NCBI GenBank assembly: GCA_022606425.2
Contig: JAHDVF020001569.1
Location: forward strand, 1,023,625 to 1,087,624
Source of the DNA: Lepidostoma basale
Taxonomy: Eukaryota; Arthropoda; Insecta; Trichoptera; Lepidostomatidae
Direction: 5' to 3'
Length of the DNA: 64,000 nt
Shown: positions 11,076 through 20,189 of the stretch, piece by piece
Layout: every line of letters starts with the position of its first letter
Position numbering within the stretch: the stretch's first letter is position 1
The notes under the pieces: generated by a model
Database searches by the model: none
Told to the model about the DNA's origin: nothing
The model's input: only the letters and a program-made list of their open reading frames with translations
Program-made: the position numbers and the translations under genes

Positions 11076-11089
11076 TTACGAAGAAATTT

Positions 11090-11330
11090 GACGACCTTCG
11101 TGGCAGAGTGGTAAGAGCTGTGACTGGCATATCGAAGGTTTCGGGTTCGATTCCCGGCGATGGCAGTATGATTGTCACACTGTCTTTGGTCTGGTGTAGA
11201 ATTCTCGTGACAATAAAATGGCGATAGTTTAGCTACCTACCACATGTCACGAGAATCAATATATCAGCTTAAAAACAAATTGTATACAGTAATTGGGTTC
11301 AAGCGACCTGTTGTATACGTAAAAAAAGTC
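11090..11330 (+). mobile_element. tRNA-derived SINE, tail type A
   Basis: tRNA-like head GACGACCTTCGTGGCAGAGT with A-box and B-box (GGGTTCGATTCCC), shared body to ACAATAAAATGGCGATAG, then a type A tail ending TTCAAGCGACCTGTTGTATA and a short A run. Full length. Confidence 0.8.
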
Positions 11331-12470
11331 TCTGCTTGTAAACGAAATCGGTCCAGGCATTCCAACCACAGCAAATTGGAAACCCGATTTAGGAATGCCG
11401 ATGAAACCTTCAACCCTGTTTCACGGTGTAGCGAAATTGCTACAAACCGAAAAAAATATTGATGTTTGTATAGAATATAAATATGAATGTCATACATATT
11501 ACTGTTGTATGCTACACTCTACATTCCCATCTACCTATTCTGGTTCACAGACCAAGGTTAGAGGCGCTAGTCTATATAAATAAAAGGCGATCTTCCGGGT
11601 GTGTGTCGACTATTTCTGAGGTTATTCCGGAGCTGATCCTTCTGTATCTTGGGGAATGGACTAATTGGAATTTAGCGGTCGTCATAGGCATATTTTCGTT
11701 ATTAATCGAGCTCTAATTAACTTTATAAATTAATCAATTAATTGAAAATTTTCGTAGTGCAAACGAATATAGACCTTAATGTTCGTATCACCTGAGTATC
11801 AATCTTTTGAGTCTATATTCGTTTGACACGGTCTGGAGAGAATTCAGTCTCCATGTAATTTTGTGTAGTGGCAACAATGTGTTTTGCTTTCTGACAGTCC
11901 AATATATTGCGTTTTACTTTGGGATGTATAATACTTAATACGTTTTGCTTATTACGTACTAAAATAATTGGTTGTTTAATTGGTACAGTATATTTTATTG
12001 GCCATATTTTAATGTACACTAATGCAGACAGGTAATTATACTTCTTAATTTTGGCGAGTATAATTTTTACGCGTCAATTTGAGGTTATGAACGAAATTTT
12101 ATTTTTTCGTGTGGCTGAAACTTATTCGTTTCTCTTACGTTCGACGGTGATTACTTAATGATATTCGTTTTCTAGAGTTCTAGCCGTTCGATTGGTCACG
12201 TGGTCTCTGAACTGTCACAATCTCTTTGTACGTCGTAATATTTTGTAGGTATGAAGTTTCGGTACTTTTAGGTTATGAAGTTTTTGGGATTAAAAATATT
12301 CAATGATAATTAAATTGTTCAGGTTATTTCAAAGGATGATAGCGAAAATATAAAATATTGGACGTCGAAGCTCTACAAGAATATGAAGAAACTTGCTTCC
12401 GTAAGTATAATATAATATTTATATTTCTAATTCATAAATATATTTTCAGTTTATTCTATTTTGCTGTTTT
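11331..12470. other. No supported gene
   Basis: Several short open frames exist on both strands at 11264-11716, but none has a recognisable domain or splice signals. A possible 5' splice site (CTTCC|GTAAGTA) at about 12402 follows a 15-codon open stretch from 12358. This is too little to call an exon. Confidence 0.3.
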
Positions 12471-12474
12471 CTTT

Positions 12475-12740
12475 ATACGCATACTTTGGTCAGGGAAATT
12501 GTTACATTACCACAGCAACGGTAAGAAAGTTCTAATGATATACAATATGAATTACAATATGAATGAATGACACAATTCTTATGACTTTTTCCGTTTATTT
12601 CTAGGAAAATAAAGTAACGGATCAGAGATGGGACGAAAATTACCGATGCAGCGTGCAAAATAACTTCGTTAAAATGGAATTAGATCAATCAAACAACGGA
12701 TGATCAGTGAATTAGATGTACCCTGGAGTGGCGAATGAAA
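12475..12740 (+). repeat. Mosaic repeat shared with 13625-13960 and 16660-16830
   Basis: ACTTTGGTCAGGGAAAT with CTACCACAGCAACG-like sequence recurs at 13888-13930. TCAGAGAT.GGA and GGATGA...CACCCTGGAGT.GCG recur at 13676-13760 and 16705-16825. The 16.8-kb copy encodes KWNGIGHKARTTGDK, a LINE C-terminal remnant. Confidence 0.5.
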
Positions 12741-13238
12741 ACCGGCTCATTTTTACATTACACATAAGCTACTTTTAGTAGTTTTCATTCATATATGAAA
12801 ATTCCATTATTAATTTCAGGTAAAGTTTTTAAATTTACAGTTTATAGACAATAATTAAGCACATTCCCAAACGTGCCACCTATATATCTGAATTTTGTGT
12901 TGCTCGGGCTGCCTGAAATATGCTTCCTGCACGCCTCAGATGCATTGACAAGCCGACAGACTTTAATTCTCACCTAAAAACCCACCTTTTCAAATTATCG
13001 CATAAAATGGTAACAACGGTTGTCTGTATATCAATAAACAATATTATATCACATTTGCACAAAACATTCATATGTTTAGAGAAACAAAATTCTTGATTTT
13101 GTTGTCCATGAAATTCACATCAGAGCCAATAAAGTAAGTTTCTACGATCGTGATTTCGCTGTTGTTACATGCACCTTTCATGACTAAAAACATTGTCAAA
13201 GCGCCCTTGAGGTGAGCTATTCACGAAAACGGCGATTA
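12741..13238 (+). mobile_element. L2/CR1-like LINE E, 3' end (copy 1 of a direct pair)
   Basis: Contains a coding remnant resembling SFKKHLKTHLF (GACTTT...CACCTAAAAACCCACCTTTT) and a 3' UTR ending GCGCCCTTGAGGTGAG with ACGAAAACGGCG, as in the better LINE E copy at 47085-47805. Nearly identical to 15159-15681. Confidence 0.6.
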
Positions 13239-13239
13239 T

Positions 13240-14450
13240 CAGTTCCGTAAGTTCAATGTTTATATTTTGATATGTACAGGTTTAAATTTTGAATTAATTG
13301 GTTTATTTTGTATATATAAGAATATAGACAATTTATATGAAGGAGTCTGGTTGTAATGAATGCTTTTGTAAAATTTTTGTTATTTCTTTAGCACAATCAT
13401 AACTGCATTGATTAGCATAGTTTTTGATAGTTATTTTTGCCGTTCAGGTAAAGTTTCTAAAATCTCCTACATATAATATTAACACATTTCCACGCAACTC
13501 TTGCAATGCTCGATCAAGAGCCTCGAGTATTTTTTTTAAATATACTGCTTAGTGAACACTTGGAATTCATTAATTGTATGGAAGTTGAAAATTTGCCATA
13601 TGCGCCTCTTCGATGTCCGCCTTATGCCAATTCCAATATTATTTTTTTTTATTTCTAGGAAACAATATTAATTAATCAGAGATCGGAATGGAATCGGTCA
13701 TATAGCAGGGACAACGGATGATAAGATGCACCCTGGAGTAGCGGGCGAGAAACAACTGGCAGAATTTTGAATGGTATTGCGCTATTTTATTAATGTTATT
13801 TAATTATTATGATTTTAATTAGTTATTTAAAATACAATTAATATGACATTTGATGAATTCAAACATAAAGGTGTTCTTTATACGCGTACTTTGGTCAGGG
13901 AAATATTAAAATTACCACAGCAACGATAAGAAAGTTCTAATGATATACAATATCAATTTATTCGTTTTACTTACGTGTCATTTTAGGTTATGACGTTTCG
14001 TTGTGTAATAATTAGTTAATTGGTATAATCTATTTTAATAATGTTGTTTTAATGTAAAATTGTTCTGGCAGGGCGAAAATCTATATCTTTGGGATTAGAT
14101 ATTAAGTTTTGATAAAATAATTGCCTGGTTGTGAGAGACCACTGGTCTAATGGGGATATTTTTGTATTGGGATTGAAATTATTTTGATAATGAGCCATAT
14201 TGGTGCATCTGCATGTTGCAATTCTTCTTTATTTTCCATTCCACTGAGTAATTCCAGCAGCACACATACCCAAATACACTATGAGTTACTTCAGCTGTTT
14301 TAGTTTTTCTCTGAAAACAAATGCTGTGATAGGTAAACATATCCTTATATGCAGCATTAGCTGCCTCAGTTAGAAGAGTCCAGTAATATTCCATTTTTGA
14401 CCATTAAATTCTACATTATGCTGAGATTTAAAATATTCAAAGATAATGAA
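13240..14450. other. Mosaic of shared repeat pieces, no gene
   Basis: 13277-13345 recurs at 14650-14712 (ACAGGTTTAAATT with AAGAATATAGACAATTTAT). 13625-13960 repeats parts of 12475-12740. No intact coding region was seen. Confidence 0.4.
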
Positions 14451-14454
14451 ATTG

Positions 14455-14620
14455 ATTTCAGGTTATTTCATTTGCTTGAGGATGGGGAAGACAACGCAGA
14501 AGATAATGGATTGCGCATGTGCAGAGGATGGGGAAAACAACGCAGAAGATACTGGAGTTCGCATGTCCAGAGGATGGATCCCACACTTCGATATATGCGT
14601 ATCACAAGACAATGTTGTTA
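14455..14620 (+). mobile_element. LINE C-terminal fragment with an internal 60-bp tandem duplication
   Basis: GAGGATGGGGAA(G/A)ACAACGC is present twice in tandem. The second unit encodes GKQRRRYWSSHVQRMDPTL, related to EQRRRFWRDHIERMDPARIP at 26885-26945, a LINE ORF2 C-terminal motif. Confidence 0.55.
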
Positions 14621-14699
14621 TCTTTATGAACTAATTTGGAATGGTATGTACAGGTTTAAATTGGATTAATTGGTTTAATTCGTTACATAAGAATATAGA

Positions 14700-15160
14700 C
14701 AATTTATGTTTACTACTCCATGATACATTCTCATCTGTCTTACCTTTCCTGTATTTGGGGCTTTATTACAAAGAAGAAAGCTAATGAGATTCAGGTGATC
14801 CAAAATCGGGCTGTTAGAAATATTTTCCGTCTACCGTGGTACACTCATGTAAGGGCCCTATATTCTCAGACGAAAATAATTCCATTTCAAATCCATCCAA
14901 AATTAGAGATCACTAAAACTATAATACAAATAATAAAGTCATCAACGCGCTCTAATACTCGACCAATATTCAATACGGACGTACACCAACATGATACGCG
15001 CTCACAGAATAAGAAGCATTGCGTTCAACTAGATTCGGTGTAAAATCCTTACAATTTATAGCCTCTACAGAATTTAATAAACTCCCTAATGATTTAATAA
15101 TGATGTCGAACCAAAAACTTCAATCTGATCAACTTAAAAGTAATTTTTACATTACATTTT
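14700..15160 (+). mobile_element. Non-LTR reverse transcriptase C-terminal fragment
   Basis: Encodes HSHLSYLSCIWGF, IQVIQNRAVRNIFRLPWYTH, and later LQFIASTEFNKLPNDL after a frameshift. This is the post-catalytic 'thumb/connection' part of CR1/Jockey-type LINE RTs. It has no catalytic YADD and is broken. Confidence 0.7.
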
Positions 15161-15681
15161 TACATTTTTACATTACACATAAGCTACTTTTAGTAGTTTT
15201 CATTCATATATGAAAATTCCATTATTAATTTCAGGTAAGGTTTTTAAATTTACAGTTTATAGACAATAATTAAGCACATTCCCAAACGTGCCACCTATAC
15301 GAGTATATCTGAATTTTGTGTTGCTCGGGCTTTCACAGTAGTAGGTTCGTCCGCCTGAAATATGCTTCCTGCACGCCTCAGATGCATTGACAATCCGACA
15401 GACTTTAAATATCACCTAAAAACCCACCTTTTCAAATTATCGCATAAAATGTTAACAACGGTTGTCTGTATATCAATAAACAATATTATATCACATTTGC
15501 ACAAAACATTCATATGTTTAGAGAAACAAAATTCTTGATTTTGTTGTCCATGAAATTCACATCAGAGCCAATAAATTAAGTTTCTACGATCGTGATTTCG
15601 CTGTTGTCACATGCACCTTTCATGACTAAAAACAATGTCAAAGCGCCCTTGAGGTGAGCTATTCACGAAAACGGCGATTAT
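15159..15681 (+). mobile_element. L2/CR1-like LINE E, 3' end (copy 2 of a direct pair)
   Basis: Repeats 12741-13238 with few changes, the main one being about 20 extra bases near 15330-15350 (TTTCACAGTAGTAGGTTCGT). Part of it recurs inverted at 16980-17110. Confidence 0.6.
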
Positions 15682-15682
15682 A

Positions 15683-15870
15683 CAAATTAAACAAACAAAC
15701 AAACCATCACGCCGTTTCCCCACAGGGGTAGGCAGAGAGAATGGACCATAACACTACTCTATCCTGGCAAACCTCTCTAGCTTCCTCCACATTCATACAA
15801 CGAGTCATACACGCATGTCGATTCCTCCGACTTCTAACATGACCAACCTTTAAAATCTGATTAGTTTAAT
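15683..15870 (-). mobile_element. RTE-like LINE A, 3' end
   Basis: Minus-strand copy: (AAAC)n tail, CCATCACGCCGTTTCCCC, then the NRRACMTRCMNVEE region. 5'-truncated. Confidence 0.7.
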
Positions 15871-16395
15871 TAATTTGACAAATTAATCAGATTAAAAGGT
15901 TTTATTAGTTTTATCGTTTTTGTAAAGAATTTTGACAGGTGTAGAAATAAATTTTTCATTTGTTCCAATGACAATTTGAATCATTTCTTCAATATTATTT
16001 TCAAGTTCTTGCTGGTTAAGTGCCTTACTACAGATAATTTAAAAAATGGTGGATACGTGTAACATAAATTAAATAAACACAAATGTCCGGATCGTCCAAG
16101 TCAACATGTGCAACATCGAAAAAAACATTATGTGTTATTACATTATGTGCTAAATTAAAAAACAGTGGATACGTGGAACATATTATAAATTAAATAGACA
16201 ATATGTGCACCGTCTAAAAAGAACATTTTGTGTAAAATTATTTTTATTTTGTTATTTTATTTTATATCATTGTATTTTATATTATTTGTTTTAGATTTAT
16301 TTTGTGGGTGTTGGACGATCGAAGTGTGCGCGGGAGATGCCTATTGGTGGCGATGAGGTTCGCAACCCATCACACCGCGTCTCCCGCGGGGCGAA
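15871..16395. other. AT-rich DNA with a diverged 120-bp direct repeat
   Basis: A block beginning near 16035 (GGTGGATACGTGTAACATAA) recurs at 16160 (AGTGGATACGTGGAACAT). A GC-rich patch at 16315-16390 (GATCGAAGTGTGCGCGGGAG...TCTCCCGCGGGG) has hairpin potential. No gene was seen. Confidence 0.4.
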
Positions 16396-16399
16396 AAGA

Positions 16400-16495
16400 G
16401 AAGGATGGAGTGCCGCATCAGTAAAAGTGTGACAGTCCATTCTCTCTGCTTACACTTTCGGGGAGACGGCGTGATGGTTAGTTAGTTAGTTAGTT
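16400..16495 (+). mobile_element. RTE-like LINE A, 3' terminus
   Basis: Only the last 90 bases: GACAGTCCATTCTCTCTGC, GGGAGACGGCGTGATGGTTA and a (GTTA)n tail. Confidence 0.7.
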
Positions 16496-16689
16496 AATTT
16501 GACAAATTAGCCTAATTATTATTATTATTATTATGCATATAGCATGAACTGCCTTTTATATGAAGAATATCTTCAGCAAACAAGTGAAAAACAGTTGTAA
16601 TTCATTCATTGTATGGAAATTTAAATTTTGCTTTATGCGTCTCTTCGGTGTCCGCCTTATGGCAATTCAAATTTTTTTTTTTTTAATTC

Positions 16690-16970
16690 CAGGGCCCAAA
16701 ATTGATGAATCAAGGATCGGACCAAAGTTGCCGATGCAGCGTGTAAAATAACTAATGTTTAAATGGAATGGGATCGGTCATAAAGCAAGGACAACGGGTG
16801 ATAAGATCTTCTGGCCTGGAGTGGCGAAAGAGAAACAGCTACACAAATTCTGGCAGATCACAAGCAAGATGGTCTGATGACATTAAACGAGTGGCAGGAG
16901 GTCAATGGCGCAGAGCGGCGAGGGATACAGTTGTGGAAGTCGGGAAGGGAGGCTTTTGTAGTATTATCAT
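16690..16970 (+). mobile_element. RTE-like LINE C-terminal remnant
   Basis: Open for about 108 codons from 16768. Contains RSQARWSDDIKRVAGGQWRR, the typical RTE ORF2 C-terminal 'RW.DDI' motif. No catalytic domain. Confidence 0.6.
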
Positions 16971-16974
16971 CTAT

Positions 16975-17110
16975 ATTACTATTCCACGCCAGCGGACTCG
17001 CAGTGCCGAAATCACGATCGTAGAAACTTACTTTATTGGCTCTGATGTGAATTTCATGGACAACAAAATCAAGAGTTTTGTTTCTTTAATATAATGAATG
17101 TTTTCTGCAA
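16975..17110 (-). mobile_element. LINE E 3' fragment, inverted relative to 12741 and 15159
   Basis: The inverse of AAGTTTCTACGATCGTGATT and TTGTTGTCCATGAAATTCAC, as at 13090-13155. Confidence 0.6.
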
Positions 17111-17339
17111 ATGTGATATAATATTGTTTATTTGATTATTAAATTTCATATAAAATATTCAAAAAATAGTTTTTCAATTACCTTAGTAATATGTATTCAA
17201 GTTTATAATTCACAGCGAGTTTGCTTGGATTGAAACTTTGTTTTAAAGATATAGACACACATTTTTGCATCCATACACATGGCATTTAATCCAATAAATA
17301 AATGAATTGTTATTGAACTTTAATTGTATTTGTTGAATA

Positions 17340-17400
17340 TATATTGGGTTTATTTATGTACTCGAATTTAGCAATAGCGAAGCGTTGCCGGGTCAGCTAG
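17340..17400 (+). mobile_element. Possible Helitron 3' terminus
   Basis: AGCAATAGCGAAGCGTTGCC can form a short hairpin and is followed by GGGTCAGCTAG then T, fitting a Helitron CTAG end with an upstream hairpin. The same wording recurs at 28155-28205. No 5' end or Rep/helicase gene is present. Confidence 0.35.
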
Positions 17401-17571
17401 TTACAAATAAAATTACACTTGACATTTAATTGACGGTTGACCTGCTTCGATACCTGTGTTTATTAAACACATTTTGAGTTTAAAAAAAAAACATTTTAAA
17501 TAATTTTTCCCAGATTTTATTTTGCAACAAACGATACCTGTTTATTGTGTAACTAAAAAAATATGGGTTAA

Positions 17572-18250
17572 ACCAGAGGTTCCCAATCTTTTTTGTCCCG
17601 TAGACCCCTTGCCGATTTCTTCTATTTTGTGTAGACCCCTGAACAAACAAACAAACCATCACGCCGTTTCTCCGCAGGGGTAGGCAGGGAGAATGCACAC
17701 CTTTCTAGCTTCCTTCACATTCATAAAGCGAGTCATAAACGCACGTCAATTCTTCCGACTTCTAATATGACCAACCTTTAAAATTTGATTAATTTGGTCA
17801 TGCCACGTTTTCCTCGGTTGCCTCGACTCCGTACTCCATTTACATCATTAACGTATACTTTCTTATACTTATACTTTCTCCATCCTTGCGCTCTTATGTC
17901 CGAACCAACGTAGCGATCCTTTCATAATACCTTCTTCCGCTCTACATTCCTTTCTTATATCATCCCCTGCTTTCCTAAAATTGTTTTTTTTTCAGGGCAA
18001 AAAAATCCGAAAAAAGCCAGAATTCTTTGTCGACCTTTTTTAAAGCTCATTTGGAGAAATCGGACGACCGATATCATTGGCGACCTTTTTTTTTAGCTCA
18101 TTTCGGGAAATTGATAGTCCGATCTTTGCCGAATGAGCTGGAAAAAAAGGTCGCCAACGATTTCAATATTCGGCTTCAATTTAGTTGAACCATCTCGTGG
18201 ACCCCCATTTACGTCTCATGGACTAATTTTTTCGTATTTATTATGAGTAC
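17572..18250. mobile_element. hAT-like non-autonomous element, interrupted by LINE A
   Basis: CCAGAGGTTCCCAATCTTTT with GTCCCGTAGACCCC is typical of hAT terminal inverted repeats, and GTGGACCCCCATTTACG near 18196 could belong to the opposite side. LINE A (17643-17960) splits it. The centre has inverted blocks around GGCGACCTTTTTTTT at 18030-18150. The right terminus is not exact. Confidence 0.45.
17643..17960 (-). mobile_element. RTE-like LINE A, 3' part, nested in a hAT-like element
   Basis: (AAAC)n tail, CCATCACGCCGTTTCTCCGC, then a broken ORF C-terminus to about 17960 on the minus strand. Confidence 0.7.
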
Positions 18251-18589
18251 CTTATATAAAATTGCGAAGTGCCAGTCATCCTGTATAATCGGCAGTACGT
18301 ACAGGTCACTAGAGATAAACAGCGTGTTTCTTTGTCAGCCGAAATAGTTGAAATTGCCAATCTTCCCGTTTTGTTATGTAGGCAACACCGTGAAATTATA
18401 ATTCGATAGAGAACGCACAGCGCAATTTAACTCTTCTTAAAATGTCAGCGGCGTACAGTTTTTTTTTACCAGCGTCGTGTAAAAGCCAAACCATTCAGCA
18501 GTAGCAGTTGAATTTTTATTTTTATTATTAAATAACACAAATATCAGCAATACTTGCACTTACAAATACAAAATATACAGAGAACTAAA

Positions 18590-19070
18590 CTTCGGTATTA
18601 TTTAACATGCATCTTCTTCTTCTTCGAGTGCCCTGTCGGGTCCCCCCAACGTTGGCGATCACCTCGGCGAACCTGTCCCTGTCCTGCGCCGCTCGGAACA
18701 GCTCCTCCACCCTTTGGATGCCGGTCCACTCCCTCACGTTTCGCAGCCAGGACATTTGTCTCCTACCGGGCCCTCGGCATTCCTCAACTTTCAGCTTCAA
18801 TATCAGTTGGAGAAGGTGGTACTTTTCCTCATGCATTATATGACCCAGATGTGAAAATTTCCGAACCTTGATAATTGATAACGGTTCCCTGTCAACTCTA
18901 GCTGGCCTCAGGACTTCGGTATTGGTAACCATGTCTGTCCAGGGAATTCTGAGCATTCGGCGATGGAGCCACATTTCAAATGCTTCCAGTCTGTTCATTG
19001 AGTTGACTTTCAAGGTCCACGTTTGACATCCATACAATAAAACAGACCACACATAGCATTTGATCATACA
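18590..19070 (-). mobile_element. RTE-like LINE B, ORF2 C-terminal 160 codons
   Basis: Open from 19067 to 18585: MIKCYVWSVLLYGCQTWTLK, RLEAFEMWLHRRMLRIPWTD, then RGPGRRQMSWLRNVREWTGI, ending RFAEVIANVGGT. This is the thumb and C-terminal region of a LINE RT. 5'-truncated. An inverted partial copy lies at 19740-20085, so the two could form a long hairpin. Confidence 0.8.
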
Positions 19071-19139
19071 TAACAGTTAGTTAACGAATTATAGAAAATA
19101 AGCACAGAAGGACCGACCCTTAACACCAATTCCGTCTCG

Positions 19140-19625
19140 AAATCTCTGTTTACCTCACCATAATGTTGAATTAAATGTGGGGACGATTAGATATGACAGC
19201 TGTCAAATGTCAAAAAATTGTAAAAATATCTCTACTTTTTTCGAAACAATTAATAAACAAACATTTTTAACAATGTTATTTCATTTATATTGTTGGTACT
19301 TTACAAATGGGGAAGATTCTACATCACATTCTTTGAAAATGTTATGTAGAAATTTCAGTCTAGAGTGGTTAGGCAGCCGAATTGATATATTAGTACTGCG
19401 GAAACACAAATTTATTTCATTCAAATGTTTGTAACATGGGTACCTAATAATACAACAAAAGTTGTATTTTACTTTAATTTCAATATCGAAATATAATGAG
19501 ATCACGGCACGAGATGCATAAAGTAACTTCACGAATTTCAATACTACATGCGGCCCCATAAATCTTCATGTTGAAAATATTGTTTATGGTGCTTACGGCC
19601 TGGTAAATACCTTCAAGATGGAATT
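19140..19625 (+). repeat. Repeat R1, near-complete copy
   Basis: Starts near AAATCTCTGTTTACCTCACC and ends GCTTACGGCCTGGTAAATAC...CAAGATGG. The ends are roughly inverted, as in a TIR element of about 500 bp. Compare 10080-10365 and 10366-11075. No coding content. Confidence 0.55.
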
Positions 19626-19739
19626 GTTTAAAACTATCAACGTACGTGAGTACTCATTGTGCATGTTTCTCTCTCTCTTTCTATCTCTTTCTCTTAATTT
19701 GTAGTCTAAATCACAAAACATATTTAGTTCAAATTAAGA

Positions 19740-20090
19740 TAGAAAAATGTGCCTCCATCGGCGAATGCTCAGAATTCCCTGGACAGACATGGTTACCAAT
19801 AACGAAGTCCTGAGGCGAGCTAGAGTTGACAGGGAACTGTTATTAACTATCAAGGTTCGAGTCATATTCTGGGTGGGGAAAAGTACCACCTTCTCCAACT
19901 GATAATGGAGGGGAAAATTGAGGGACGTCGAGGGCCCGGTAGGAGACAAATGTCCTGGCTGCGAAACGCGAGGGAGTGGACCGGCATCCGAAGTGTGGAG
20001 GAGCTGTTCCGAGCGGCGCAGGACAGGGACAGGTTCGCCGAGGTGATCGCCAACGTTGGGGGGACCCGACAGGACACTTGAAGAAGAGAA
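19740..20090 (+). mobile_element. RTE-like LINE B, 3' end
   Basis: Matches LINE B at 18590-19070 in the opposite orientation (CTCAGAATTCCCTGGACAGA, GGTAGGAGACAAATGTCCTG). Broken frame. It ends about 100 bp from the stop of SCP-2L gene 1. Confidence 0.75.
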
Positions 20091-20119
20091 GAAGATAGAA
20101 AAAAAGCCAACTATATTTT

Positions 20120-20125
20120 TTTATT
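20120..20125 (-). terminator. AATAAA polyadenylation signal of SCP-2L gene 1
   Basis: Canonical hexamer on the minus strand about 65 nt beyond the TAA of the gene ending at 20190. Confidence 0.55.
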
Positions 20126-20189
20126 GCGATTTAATTGAAATTCAAAAACACTCTGCAACACATATATTTCACAACTCTTAAAAGATATT

